Source of the DNA: Rhizobium leguminosarum
GTDB taxonomy: Bacteria; Pseudomonadota; Alphaproteobacteria; Rhizobiales; Rhizobiaceae
NCBI RefSeq assembly: GCF_017876795.1
Contig: NZ_JAGIOR010000005.1
Location: 62,001 to 126,000, forward strand
Direction: 5' to 3'
Length of the DNA: 64,000 nucleotides
Part shown: positions 9,927 through 17,796 of the stretch, one piece after another
Layout: every line of letters begins with the position of its first letter
Position numbering within the stretch: position 1 is the stretch's first letter
Position numbers and translations under genes: made by a program
The notes under the pieces: model-generated
What the model was told of the DNA's origin: nothing
What the model saw: only the letters and a program-made list of their open reading frames with translations
The model's database searches: none

Positions 9927-10028
9927 ACGTTACCACGGGACCGGCATGTTCATTGCCTGACGTCGCGGACCAGTACGAGGTGCTGCGCGGCGCAGCTCTC
10001 GGTGAAGTTCTGCCGCTCAAGGCCCGTC
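9911..10028 (+). pseudogene. Start of a third ORF of the module, cut by IS21
   Basis: Reading on from the poly-A run in another frame gives NDPLDVTTGPACSLPDVADQ followed by YEVLRGAALGEVLPLKA. This coding-like sequence stops at the IS21 left end (10029). It looks like the N-terminus of a small protein of the recombinase module, or the product of a frameshift out of the HTH gene at the A-run. Confidence 0.45.
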
Positions 10029-10092
10029 TGTCAACGCCGGAGTAAAATCAGGCCAATGGGCGGAGCAAAACCAGGCCACTTGTGGCGCACGC

Positions 10093-10150
10093 ATGAAACC
10101 TCCGGGAGGGCGTAGCCCGAGCGGGGGTCTCATGCGTGCGCGGAGATTTT
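10093..10150 (-). other. Hairpin downstream of istB with conserved loop
   Basis: GCGCACGCATGAAACC pairs with GGTCTCATGCGTGCGC around the loop GGGAGGGCGTAGCCCGA. It is followed by GATTTTCTGAAGG. The loop and the GATTTTCTGA sequence recur in the other IS21 (2381-2510), although the stems differ completely, which is compensatory-style evidence for a structured element. It may terminate istB transcription or act in transposition. Confidence 0.55.
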
Positions 10151-10161
10151 CTGAAGGGGTT

Positions 10162-10920
10162 TCAGCCGGCCTTTCGGGCGCGGCTTTGGGCGAGACGATA
10201 GCTATCGCCGTTCATCTCCAGGATGTTGACGTGGTGGGTGATGCGATCGAGCAGTGCGCCGGTGAGACGCTCCGATCCCAAGGTTTCTGTCCATTCGTCA
10301 AACGGAAGATTGCTGGTGACCAGGGTCGCGCCGCGTTCATAGCGTTGTGAGATCAGCTCGAACAGCAATTCTGCGCCGGTTTTTGAGAGCGGCACAAAGC
10401 CCAGCTCATCGATGATGAGAAGCTGGTAGGCTGCCATCTGCTTCTGGAACCGCAGCAGCCGTCGCTCGTCGCGCGCCTCCATCATCTCACTGACCAGGGC
10501 GGCGGCCGTGGTGAACCCAACGGACAGGCCCTTCTGGCATGCCGCCAGGCCGAGACCGAGCGCGACATGCGTCTTTCCCGTGCCGCTCGGGCCGAGCGCA
10601 ATGACGTTCTCCCGCCGTTCGATCCATTCGCAACGCGCCAGTTCCAGCACCTGCATCTTGTTGAGCTTCGGGATGGCGGCGAAGTCGAAGCTGTCGAGGC
10701 TTTTTACGACCGGGAACCTGGCCGCCTTGATGCGGCGCTCGACCTTGCGGCGATCCCGTTCGATCATCTCCCTTTCGGCAAGCCGGAAGAGATAGCCGAC
10801 ATGATCGACGCCCTCGGTGGCACATAGCCGGGCCAGCTTCTGGTATTCGCGCTGGAATGTCGGGAGCTTCAGGATCTTGAGGTAATGGACAAGCAGGATC
10901 TCAGGTGCTTCGGTGCTCAT
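10162..10920 (-). CDS. istB: IstB helper ATPase of IS21
   Basis: 252 residues from ATG 10920 (MSTEAPEILLVHYLKILKLP). It overlaps the istA stop in an ATGA junction, the usual coupling. It is an AAA+ ATPase (IstB) that assists IstA in target DNA selection. Walker A is GPSGTGKTH (about residue 105) and Walker B is LLIIDELGFVPLS. The sensor and C-terminal region is VTSNLPFDEWTETLGSERLT...RITHHVNILEMNGDSYRL. Length is normal and there are no interruptions. The IstB here is of a different subgroup (KLPTFQREYQKLARLCATEG N-terminus) from the remnant at 3021-3837. Confidence 0.93.
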   Translation of the reverse strand: MSTEAPEILLVHYLKILKLPTFQREYQKLARLCATEGVDHVGYLFRLAEREMIERDRRKVERRIKAARFPVVKSLDSFDFAAIPKLNKMQVLELARCEWIERRENVIALGPSGTGKTHVALGLGLAACQKGLSVGFTTAAALVSEMMEARDERRLLRFQKQMAAYQLLIIDELGFVPLSKTGAELLFELISQRYERGATLVTSNLPFDEWTETLGSERLTGALLDRITHHVNILEMNGDSYRLAQSRARKAG

Positions 10921-12413
10921 GCCGCTTCTTCCGCATCCGATGACAGGAGGCGCATGTACGCCTTCGCTGATGTCGTCTCGACCGTCGCCTTCGGCAGGTA
11001 GGGGTAGATGGACAGGTCCAGTCGCGGCGGCCGGCGCTCCACCCGGCAAAGGATCAGATGCTTTACAGCGTCGAAGCCGATCGCTCCGAGTTGCAGAGCC
11101 TGCTTTACCGCCGCATGCAGATCAGAAAGCTCGAAGCTTTCCAGCAAGCGCAGAACCTGCACATACTCCCGCCGGCCATGCTTTGCCATGCGGCCTTCCA
11201 TCAACCGCCGCAGAGTGGCGAATTCCTCTGGCAAGTCCCAGCCCTGGAGAGGTGCTGCCTGATCCAGCGCATTGATCTTATGCTCGATCAGCGGCAAGTA
11301 ATGCACAGGATCGAAGACGACATCTTCTCGTTCCCAGCTCCGCGGATGGCGGGCGACAATCTCACCACGGCAACCGATCACCACTTCGTCGACATAGCCC
11401 CGGACCCAAACATCCTGGTGGCCATAGGCAACCGGGACGGAATAGTCGTTGGTCTTGTACCGCACCAGCGACTGAGCCGTGACCTTGGCACTGGTCTGAT
11501 CGCAGGCATCGAAGGGCGATAGTGGCAACGAACGCATGGCAGCCAGATCGCGCTGCAGCCGTTCTCCGATCGTCTCGCTCTCGCTGCGCAGTCTATCGCG
11601 CTGACGCTTGCGGCATTGCTCCTCGAGCCAGATATTGAATGCACCCCATGTCGGAAACTGTGGGATCGGAACCATGAAGTTGCGCCTGGCGTAGCCAACA
11701 AGCCCCTCGACATTCCCCTTGTCGTTGCCTTTCCCCGGACGGCCATAGCGATCCCGGATCAGGTAGTGGGACAGGAAGCCGCTGAACAATCCGGCGCGCT
11801 TGCGTGTCCCATCGGGCAGGATCTTTGCCACAAGGCAGCGGTCGTTGTCGTAGACGATCGACTGTGGCACCGCCCCGAAGAACGCGAACGCATGGATGTG
11901 GCCGTCGACCCAGGCCTCAGAGACCGCCGCCGGATAGGCCCGTACATAGCAGCCATCGCTATGCGGCAGATCCAGCACGAAGAAATGGGCCTTCCGCTCG
12001 ACACCGCCGATCACCACCATCGCCTCGCCGAAATCGGCCTGCCCATGGCCCGGCGGATGAGCCAGCGGCACGAACACCTCCTGACGGCGCTGATCCCGTT
12101 CGCGCATGTAATCCTTGATGATCGTGTAGCCGCCGGTGAAGCCGCGCTCGTCCCGGAGCCGGTCAAACACTCGCTTGGCCGTATGGCGCTGCTTGCGCGG
12201 CACCTTCAGATCTTCATCGAGCCAATGATCGATCGTCGAAACAAATGCATCCAGCTTGGGTCGCCGGATCGGCAACTGACGCTGATAGCCGGGCGGTGTC
12301 GAATACGACACCATCTTGGAAACGCTGTCGCGAGATATGTTGAAATGCTTCGCAGCCTGACGACGGGTCATCCCTTCCGAGACGGCCAGGCGAACCTTCA
12401 GATATAATTCCAC
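10917..12413 (-). CDS. istA: IstA transposase of IS21
   Basis: 498 residues from a GTG at 12413 (VELYLKVRLAVSEGMTRRQA). An N-terminal helix-turn-helix (SEGMTRRQAAKHFNISRDSV) is followed by an rve-type DDE integrase core. The motifs are GQADFGEAMVVI (first Asp), YDNDRCLVA (second Asp) and, later, GKGNDKGNVEGLVGYARRNF (Glu). The C-terminal domain for end binding is typical (RYKTNDYSVPVAYGHQDVWV). IstA catalyses cut-and-paste of the element with IstB. It is intact and full length, so the element is probably mobile. Only the element's own terminal repeats lie upstream. Confidence 0.94.
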   Translation of the reverse strand: MELYLKVRLAVSEGMTRRQAAKHFNISRDSVSKMVSYSTPPGYQRQLPIRRPKLDAFVSTIDHWLDEDLKVPRKQRHTAKRVFDRLRDERGFTGGYTIIKDYMRERDQRRQEVFVPLAHPPGHGQADFGEAMVVIGGVERKAHFFVLDLPHSDGCYVRAYPAAVSEAWVDGHIHAFAFFGAVPQSIVYDNDRCLVAKILPDGTRKRAGLFSGFLSHYLIRDRYGRPGKGNDKGNVEGLVGYARRNFMVPIPQFPTWGAFNIWLEEQCRKRQRDRLRSESETIGERLQRDLAAMRSLPLSPFDACDQTSAKVTAQSLVRYKTNDYSVPVAYGHQDVWVRGYVDEVVIGCRGEIVARHPRSWEREDVVFDPVHYLPLIEHKINALDQAAPLQGWDLPEEFATLRRLMEGRMAKHGRREYVQVLRLLESFELSDLHAAVKQALQLGAIGFDAVKHLILCRVERRPPRLDLSIYPYLPKATVETTSAKAYMRLLSSDAEEAA

Positions 12414-12472
12414 GGTGTAGATCCCCTGTCCCTCCTGCTGTCATTTGCAGAAAGGAAATAGGTGGCCGGATT

Positions 12473-14047
12473 TTACTCCGCCCGCGGCTGGATTATTCCG
12501 CCGCTACCGTGGCCGACTTTTGCACCGCCGCTCTCAGTTCGCGTCTCAGTGGATGGCGTATTCCATACGGTCGGCAAATCCTGGGCAAGCTGCAGGAGGC
12601 GGCCACGATCGATGGTTGGTCGCGCTGCTGACAGCGCGGATAGTTCCTTGATCTTGCGCTCAAGCACGCCTACTCGCTCCAGGGCATCATTCCATCGGGC
12701 CTCCAGTTCGCGTGCAACATGCCGCTTGGCCGGGTCCACAAGCTCATACCTGCGACTGGCCAGCAGCGCTTCGTAGCGTGCGCCTTCGAGGTCCCGCTCG
12801 ATTGCCGCAATGACATCTCTTCGGGACCGCTCGACATGATCCGAGGCGAAGATCGCCGCTTCGACGGCACGATCAGACACCGCTTCCAGAATTTGGGCCG
12901 CAACGGCGCGATCGACCCTGACGCCGCCAATGCCGATACAAAGGCCGACACCCACGTGTGCATCGTCGCCGCGGCATTGATAGCGATGCGCGTTGCCTTT
13001 TGCGCTGCCGTAAAAGACGCGCATCATTCGGCCACAGCGACCGCATCGCATCAGTCCCGTCAAAAGGGCACGGCCGCCACGCGCTGATTTGCGATCGCAG
13101 TTCTTCTTCATGTGCGCGTTCTCGGCCAGTAGCTTGTGGTTCTCCTCGTACTCCCGCCAACTGATGTAACCTTGATGATTGTCGCGCAGCAGCACGCTCC
13201 ATTCGTCCCTTGGCTTGCGTACCCCTGTGGTCTTGCGAGCGCGGCCATCGACGATCCGCGTTCGCTGCGCGCGTCTTCCGAAGGCATAGGCGCCCGCGTA
13301 GAGTGGATTGTGGAGGATCTGCATGACGCTGTGGTAGGCTGGCGCTTTCCAGACGAGTTTGCAGACGTCGACATTGCGCAGAACGACCGGCATCTTGATA
13401 TCGGCCGACCGCAGCCACAAAAAGACCTGTCGTCCACTTCCCAGTTCCCGGAATTTGGCAAAAACGAGCCTGATCGTCTCAGCTACATGTTCGTCCGGAT
13501 CAATCTCGATCTTGCCCACTTCGCTCCAGCACAAACCTGGCGGCAGCATAAACCGCAGTTCCCCACGTCCTGCCTTGGAATCGCGTGCGGCGATGCCGCG
13601 CTGGCGCATCAAGCTAAGCTCGTATTCCGACATCGTGCCTTTCAATCCAAGCAGCAGACGATCGTTGACGAGCCGGGGATCATAGGCGCCGTCTGGATCG
13701 ATGACCAGCGTACCGGCAAGCGCGCAAAGGTCGATCAGGTGATGCCAGTCCCTGCCATTCCGCGCCAGGCGTGATGCCTCTATGCAATAGACCGCTCCCA
13801 CGTCGCCGGAGCAGACCTGTGCCACAAGCCGTTCGAATCCAGGGCGCTCCATGCTGCCCGAACCCGAACGGCCAAGATCGTCATCGATTACGGTCACCGA
13901 TGCAAAGCCGGTCGTTGTTGCGGCTCCTGCGAGATCATACTGTCGGCGCTGGCTTTCAAGATTGCCGGTGACCTGAGTCATTGTGGACTGGCGGACATAG
14001 ACCACAGCGGCGCGGCTAAGATGGTCAGGCGTGATCTTCGTGTTCAT
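12473..14047 (-). pseudogene. Large serine recombinase, C-terminus replaced by IS21 end
   Basis: A resolvase/invertase-type N-terminal catalytic domain opens the protein (AAVVYVRQSTMTQV with the nucleophilic Ser in RQS, then DDLGRSGSG and IEASRLARNGRDW). A Recombinase domain follows (GLCWSEVGKIEIDPDEHVAE). A zinc ribbon comes next (LMRCGRCGRMMRV ... YQCRG ... CIGIGG) and then a coiled-coil region. The start is ATG 14047, overlapping the TGA of the DUF5372 gene. From 12536 the frame runs through the IS21 end and adds about 20 foreign residues (GGAKVGHGSGGIIQPRAE). Related proteins have well over 600 residues, so the C-terminal DNA-binding part is missing. It would normally integrate or excise DNA; activity now is doubtful. 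Confidence 0.82.
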
Positions 14048-14520
14048 CAACGCCTCCTGTCTTCGTCGTTCTGTTTACCTCCAATGCCTCCAGCAGAAGA
14101 TCCGCCAGCGCTTCCACCAACCCCTTGACGTTCTTGACGGGCACCTGAAGATTTTGGCGCTCCAGCTTCAAGACGAGCTGGTCGCGATTTTGATGTCGCC
14201 TGCTTCGCATCACCCTTCTCCTTCTTCCTTGAAGGACGGGATGTTGCGCCTCTTTTATGAGTCGCGCCGAACGACGCCAACGCGGCCGCCAGTTCGTTAA
14301 GGCCATCGATGCTGATCTCGGGTGGCCCAAGCCTCATGCCGCTGCAATAGCTCTCGTCGAACATCCAGTTCGGCAACTCACGGGATAGATCGGGCCGCTT
14401 GTCCGTATAAATGGACATCAGGCTCTTGCCGCGACGATACGGCGAGACCTGCACCTTATTCCCGAACAGGGGATGCCATGGATAGACGATCGTCGCAAAA
14501 CGAAAACCGTATGCAGAATG
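14047..14520 (-). CDS. DUF5372-family protein upstream of the recombinase
   Basis: About 157 readable residues ending at the TGA 14047-14049, coupled to the recombinase start. The recognisable part begins near YPWHPLFGNKVQVSPYRRGK, the DUF5372 hallmark shared with the protein at 9012. A helical region follows (ISIDGLNELAAALASFG), then a very basic, disordered tail (RGATSRPSRKKEKGDAKQAT...). The N-terminus is lost or fused in frame to an IS66 tnpB remnant near 14515-14530, so the start is not defined. DUF5372 genes are conserved partners of rhizobial serine recombinases, and the basic tail suggests nucleic-acid binding. Function is unknown. Confidence 0.6.
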   Translation of the reverse strand, partial: HSAYGFRFATIVYPWHPLFGNKVQVSPYRRGKSLMSIYTDKRPDLSRELPNWMFDESYCSGMRLGPPEISIDGLNELAAALASFGATHKRGATSRPSRKKEKGDAKQATSKSRPARLEAGAPKSSGARQERQGVGGSAGGSSAGGIGGKQNDEDRRR

Positions 14521-14529
14521 TCGGTCGTT

Positions 14530-14674
14530 GGCCTCTTTTGGCGCGGAAAACGTAGAGCGAGCCATTGAAGGGATCACTTCCAGCATCACGCACCAGCGCC
14601 AAAAGGCTATCCGGACCTTTGCGGAAGTCAACCGGATGACTGGCCAAGAAGACCTTCGTACCAGCCGGTATCAT
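14530..14674 (-). pseudogene. tnpB: IS66 TnpB (Orf2), N-terminal fragment
   Basis: Starts MIPAGTKVFLASHPVDFRKG, the standard TnpB opening, and continues to NGSLYVFRAKRGQRP. After that the family similarity ends and the sequence joins the DUF5372 region. About half of the ~115 residues are present. Confidence 0.75.
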
Positions 14675-15030
14675 GCAGAGCGTACCGCGCGGATCAGCCT
14701 GACGAGATGTGGCTCGTCGATCGCGACATTCACCCGGATCACAGCGTCGCCGATCATGATGTCCGCGGTGGAGCTTTCGCCCCGAGCCCTATCAACAACA
14801 GCCTCCGCTTTCAGTCGGGCATTGCGCCGCCACGTGAACAATTGCGATGGGTCGATCCCTATGCGCCTCGCTATCGCAGAAACGCTCGCACCCGGCTCCA
14901 TGCTTTCGGCTACCGCCTGAGCCTTCAACTCATCTGACCAACGTCGAACCTCTCGCGGCGCGCCCTCCAGGCGACCCGCAACGGCTTCGATCATATGGAA
15001 GGTTCTATGTTCGGACTTAGGTTCAGACAT
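14671..15030 (-). CDS. tnpA: IS66-family TnpA (Orf1) accessory protein
   Basis: 119 residues. Contains the IS3/IS911-type Hin helix-turn-helix of IS66 Orf1 (RRWSDELKAQAVAESMEPGA and SVSAIARRIGIDPSQLFTWR). The C-terminal segment (IRVNVAIDEPHLVRLIRAVR) matches the usual end of this family. The stop overlaps the start of tnpB, as in intact IS66 elements. The gene is complete, but the element has lost tnpC and cannot move by itself. Confidence 0.8.
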   Translation of the reverse strand: MSEPKSEHRTFHMIEAVAGRLEGAPREVRRWSDELKAQAVAESMEPGASVSAIARRIGIDPSQLFTWRRNARLKAEAVVDRARGESSTADIMIGDAVIRVNVAIDEPHLVRLIRAVRSA

Positions 15031-15116
15031 AGCAATTCATACCAAGCTCATTTCCTGAGCTCACACGAATAAGCCTGATAAACCGCTATCGCCAGACGGG
15101 GTCAATGCACCGCTTA

Positions 15117-15260
15117 CGCTTCACGCTGCCAGTCCCACACATTACTCGAACTTGGGCGCAGGCTCGGATATGACGCGGGTTACTCTCGGGAAGAGCCGGG
15201 TGCGGGAAATCCGCCCGCCCGGATCTGTGAGGGCGAAGCCGAATGGCATAGCTACCCGAC
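15117..15260 (+). other. 3' end of a group II intron (domains V-VI)
   Basis: At 15193-15225, GAGCCGGGTGCGGGAAATCC continues as GCCCGCCCGGATC. It forms a domain-V hairpin: the AGC catalytic triad region, a GAAA tetraloop and a bulge in the 3' arm. It is followed by a domain-VI-like hairpin (GGGCGAAGCCGAATGGCATAGC) and an intron-like 3' end (CTACCCGAC, 15252-15260). No reverse transcriptase remains. An IS66 end lies immediately upstream. Confidence 0.65.
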
Positions 15261-15518
15261 CATCATCCATGCCTCGAAATGCCGCCCTTTGAAATCATAT
15301 TTCGACCGGCGCTTCAGCTTCTCGGCAATGGTATTCAGAATCACAGGCTCGCTCCACAATTCGAAGCGAGAATTTCTCCGGCGAGCGTCAACAGACGGTT
15401 AACTAAGAAAATTTGCAGCGGGCCCCTCCCAGATCTTGTCTTCGCAGCGTTAAGTTTACAGTGCCGGCCCAGCTTGCGCGCAACCACGATTTTGTCGCAG
15501 CGCCTACTTTTCTGAAAC

Positions 15519-15556
15519 TCGTCAGCTTCTCGAAAGCTGGCGCTCGTAGCATCAAA
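15519..15556 (+). promoter_or_regulatory. tts box upstream of nopC
   Basis: TCGTCAGCTTCTCGAAAGCT followed by GGCGCTCGTAGCATCAAACG is a near-ideal TtsI box. It lies about 60-95 bp before nopC and points toward it, so the nopC-nopA-sctD-rhcV operon is expected to be part of the TtsI regulon. Confidence 0.9.
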
Positions 15557-15615
15557 CGTCAACTGGCTTCGCCGTCTGTTGATGGCCATGCAAACGAAGA
15601 TCAGAGGAGCGCCCG

Positions 15616-15921
15616 ATGATTGGAGCAATTGGAGGGGTTGGTAGCATTAGTGTTTCCTTGGCCCGCACGGGTCACGGAGGTGCTCATGGGCAACGGCAGG
15701 ACGCGTCCGCCGAGCATTCTGGCCAGAGCAGACCGGGTGACGCGCGCGGTCATGGCGCAAGCGGCCATGGAGATGGTGCGACCATTTCCGGGAATGACTC
15801 GCAAGCTGCAGCTCAAAGGGAAGCCTTCGATGTGGCTCTCAGGTCGGTGGCAATTCAAATTGTCAACGACTCCATGGGTGATTTCGACGACGCCCTGGAT
15901 GAAACAGAAGAGGGTGCCTGA
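15616..15921 (+). CDS. nopC: NopC, T3SS secreted effector
   Basis: 101 residues, starting right after a GAGGAG-like ribosome site. It lacks a Sec signal. The N-terminal half is Gly/His/Ser-rich and apparently disordered (GHGGAHGQRQDASAEHSG), typical of a type III secretion signal region. The C-terminal half forms an amphipathic helix (REAFDVALRSVAIQIVNDSM). Size, position directly after a tts box and location immediately before nopA match nopC of Sinorhizobium fredii, a Rhizobium-specific effector. Molecular function in the plant is not established. It is the first gene of the operon. Confidence 0.85.
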   Translation: MIGAIGGVGSISVSLARTGHGGAHGQRQDASAEHSGQSRPGDARGHGASGHGDGATISGNDSQAAAQREAFDVALRSVAIQIVNDSMGDFDDALDETEEGA

Positions 15922-15993
15922 CGCCGGATGGTCCGGCGTCAGGAGACGCAAGTCGTCAATGGCGGCAAATCTGGAACAGAAAGGTGAAGCAAT

Positions 15994-16203
15994 ATGGTTG
16001 GTAAAGTTGGTAGCTTAGCTGGTGCGGGCGCTGCAGTTGCAACGGATATAGCTGCAAAGGGCGCTGGCGAAATCGCTTTCCAGGCTCAAATTGCGCAGCT
16101 GACGGCTGTCAGCTTGGAGGCGACGCAGAGGAGCGTGACAGTGCGCACTGTCACGACCGAACTCGGGTCAATCAAGAAAGTGGCCGACGAGCGGGTTCAG
16201 TAA
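15994..16203 (+). CDS. nopA: NopA, T3SS pilus/needle subunit
   Basis: 69 residues without signal peptide: MVGKVGSLAGAGAAVATDIA, then an alpha-helical, Ala/Val/Thr-rich body ending TELGSIKKVADERVQ. Length and composition match NopA, the major component of the rhizobial T3SS extracellular appendage. It lies 72 bp behind nopC with an AGGTGA ribosome site (about 15982). It is probably in the same TtsI-driven operon, and no separate tts box is seen before it. Confidence 0.9.
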   Translation: MVGKVGSLAGAGAAVATDIAAKGAGEIAFQAQIAQLTAVSLEATQRSVTVRTVTTELGSIKKVADERVQ

Positions 16204-16314
16204 TGTTGGAAGTAGGCGCCCCGCATTTGCGCTCCTGGCGGCGGTGCGCTGTATGAAGTCAAATGAGCCGCATTGCAACTGCCGTGCGGCTCTCTCCAGT
16301 TCAGGAGATTATCG

Positions 16315-17211
16315 ATGAATGATGCCGCTTCCCTTCATTTCGAAGTACTATCCGGACTCTATTCCGGACTGACGGGTAATTCCGCTCCTGGAGCGAACCT
16401 GATCGGCAGTGGCCTCGATTCCGATATGGTCTTCGTCGAGCAACGACTCGAGCCGCGTCATTTTCGCATTACTTTTCTTCGCAATTCGATCGAGGTTGAG
16501 GTCGAGGCCGTTGCGGCCGGAATCAGCATCGAGGGACGCGGCGATATTGCCGCAGGCGAGCGCGTTGTTGTTCCTCTTCCTGTGGTCATTCATGCGGGCA
16601 CGATGTCCATTCTCTGGTCGGCACCGGATGCAGCACAAGCCGGTCCGGCTGGCATATCGCGCCTTTCAATTCCTGTGGTCGCCATCGTGTTAGTCGGCTT
16701 GCTCGGGATCGGCGCACTCTCAGCCGTTTTCTTCTACTACGACAGCCTCGATGAATTGAGCGCCAATTCACCCGGCGCCGAGCCTGTGCCCGAGCCAACC
16801 ATCAACCGCCCTGATGATCGAGCCAACCAGGCGACGGCCAAAGCGCTGCAACAGGAAGTTGATAGAGCTGGCCTGCTCAATATAAAAATCGCCTCCGCAA
16901 ACGGTGTTTTGACCGCCAACGGAACAGTTATGCCTGCCTTGGTCGCCAGATGGCAGAAGGTCCAGGAATGGTTCGATCATCGTACGAATGGTGCGCTGAC
17001 CCTGGTGAGCGGAGTGGCTATCAAAGAGGAGAGGGCGCCATCTTCAATCACCGTTGAAGCTGTTTGGCGTGGAGCCCTGCCATATCTCCTAATCGGTGGC
17101 CAAAAGTATTTCGTCGGCGCCCTCTTAGATGATGGATGGACGGTCGAACGAATCGAGGAGGGTCGTGTGCTGCTGAGCCGAAATGGCCAGCTTGCTGCTC
17201 TCCCCTATTAG
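16315..17211 (+). CDS. SctD/HrpQ-like T3SS inner-membrane ring protein (Y4yQ type)
   Basis: 298 residues from ATG 16315, with a CAGGAG ribosome site; an earlier in-frame start at 16273 is not favoured. The N-terminal ~110 residues look like an FHA-type fold (LHFEVLSGLYSGLTGNSAPG, LIGSGLDSDMVFVEQRLEPR). One transmembrane helix follows at about 120-145 (SIPVVAIVLVGLLGIGALSA). The periplasmic part has BON/ring-building-like repeats (LLNIKIASANGVLTANGTVM, PYLLIGGQKYFVGALLDDGW). This is the architecture of SctD (YscD/HrpQ), which forms the outer of the two inner-membrane rings with SctJ (nolT). The place between nopA and rhcV matches Y4yQ of NGR234 by memory. Intact. Confidence 0.82.
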   Translation: MNDAASLHFEVLSGLYSGLTGNSAPGANLIGSGLDSDMVFVEQRLEPRHFRITFLRNSIEVEVEAVAAGISIEGRGDIAAGERVVVPLPVVIHAGTMSILWSAPDAAQAGPAGISRLSIPVVAIVLVGLLGIGALSAVFFYYDSLDELSANSPGAEPVPEPTINRPDDRANQATAKALQQEVDRAGLLNIKIASANGVLTANGTVMPALVARWQKVQEWFDHRTNGALTLVSGVAIKEERAPSSITVEAVWRGALPYLLIGGQKYFVGALLDDGWTVERIEEGRVLLSRNGQLAALPY

Positions 17212-17263
17212 AGTCTCCAGTTTCTGAGGCCTTTTCTTTGCAGGCCTTTTTAAGGAAAATATG

Positions 17264-17794
17264 ATGGTCAAGCTGCCTAGCTACCCTATCGGGCCCGGCA
17301 CCTCTTCACACAGGTTCAACATCGACGACCGTGAACCAACAATCGAGCCTGCCATCCGTCAAGCCATTAACAAACAGATCAATGGTACTCATTCAAATGG
17401 CGATAAGAAGCACGCGTCGATTGGGCGGGAAACGCACACGCGGGATCTGCGGCTCGAGATCAGCGGTGTGCCGGAGGTTGGTAGTATCGACGCAGTCACG
17501 CGCGTCAGTCCCAACGAAATGCGCGCCCGGATCAACGTGGTCAACCCACGCGCGGAACTGGTCCCCCTTTATGGCCACTATCTCGCACATGAGCAGCTCT
17601 CCTTCGTCACGCCACGGCTGCGTTATCCGGACGTGCTGCGCACGGAGAAGCATTGTATTCTTCTGCAAGGCTTGGTTGACACGCTATCGGCCGCGCCTGA
17701 CGATTTGGTTTCGCGTGACGGTATTGCCGTCCTGAGAGATGAGCTGCTGCGGCTGATCCTTGCTCCGGCAGAACGCAGCTTGATCGAGGGCTAG
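17264..17794 (+). CDS. T3SS-operon protein of unknown function
   Basis: 176 residues from ATG 17264; the ATG at 17261 directly before it is equally possible. AAGGAAA precedes it as ribosome site. No signal peptide or membrane helix. The N-terminal 60 residues are polar and probably disordered (PAIRQAINKQINGTHSNGDK). The C-terminal two thirds look folded, with YGHYLAHEQLSFVTPRLRYP and VLRDELLRLILAPAERSLIE. It lies between the SctD-like gene and an SctY-like pseudogene inside the T3SS operon, so it is probably an export-apparatus accessory protein, chaperone or gatekeeper-like factor. I do not recognise its family with certainty. Confidence 0.7.
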   Translation: MVKLPSYPIGPGTSSHRFNIDDREPTIEPAIRQAINKQINGTHSNGDKKHASIGRETHTRDLRLEISGVPEVGSIDAVTRVSPNEMRARINVVNPRAELVPLYGHYLAHEQLSFVTPRLRYPDVLRTEKHCILLQGLVDTLSAAPDDLVSRDGIAVLRDELLRLILAPAERSLIEG

Positions 17795-17796
17795 CG

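Larger units (their letters stand above)
10029..12536 (-). mobile_element. Complete IS21-family element
   Basis: Left end TGTCAACGCCGGAGTAAAAT at 10029. Right end in complement TGAGAGCGGCGGTGCAAAAG at 12536. Each end carries repeats of a GGCGGAGTAAAATCCGGCCA-like unit (two at the left, three at the right), as in IS21 multiple terminal repeats. It encodes intact istA and istB on the minus strand. It truncates the serine recombinase on its right and a small ORF on its left. No target duplication is seen, so the flanks have been rearranged. Confidence 0.88.
14521..15116 (-). mobile_element. IS66 remnant (tnpA and part of tnpB)
   Basis: The right terminus in complement begins GTAAGCGGTGCATTGACCCC at about 15116, a typical IS66-family end (GTAAGC...). 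tnpA (15030-14671) is complete and tnpB (from 14674) is cut near 14530, where DUF5372 sequence begins. tnpC is absent. The remnant directly abuts the 3' end of a group II intron on its right. Confidence 0.75.

Noticed and set aside
11616..12407. 263-residue plus-strand reading opposite istA
   Set aside because: Shadow of an intact IS21 transposase.
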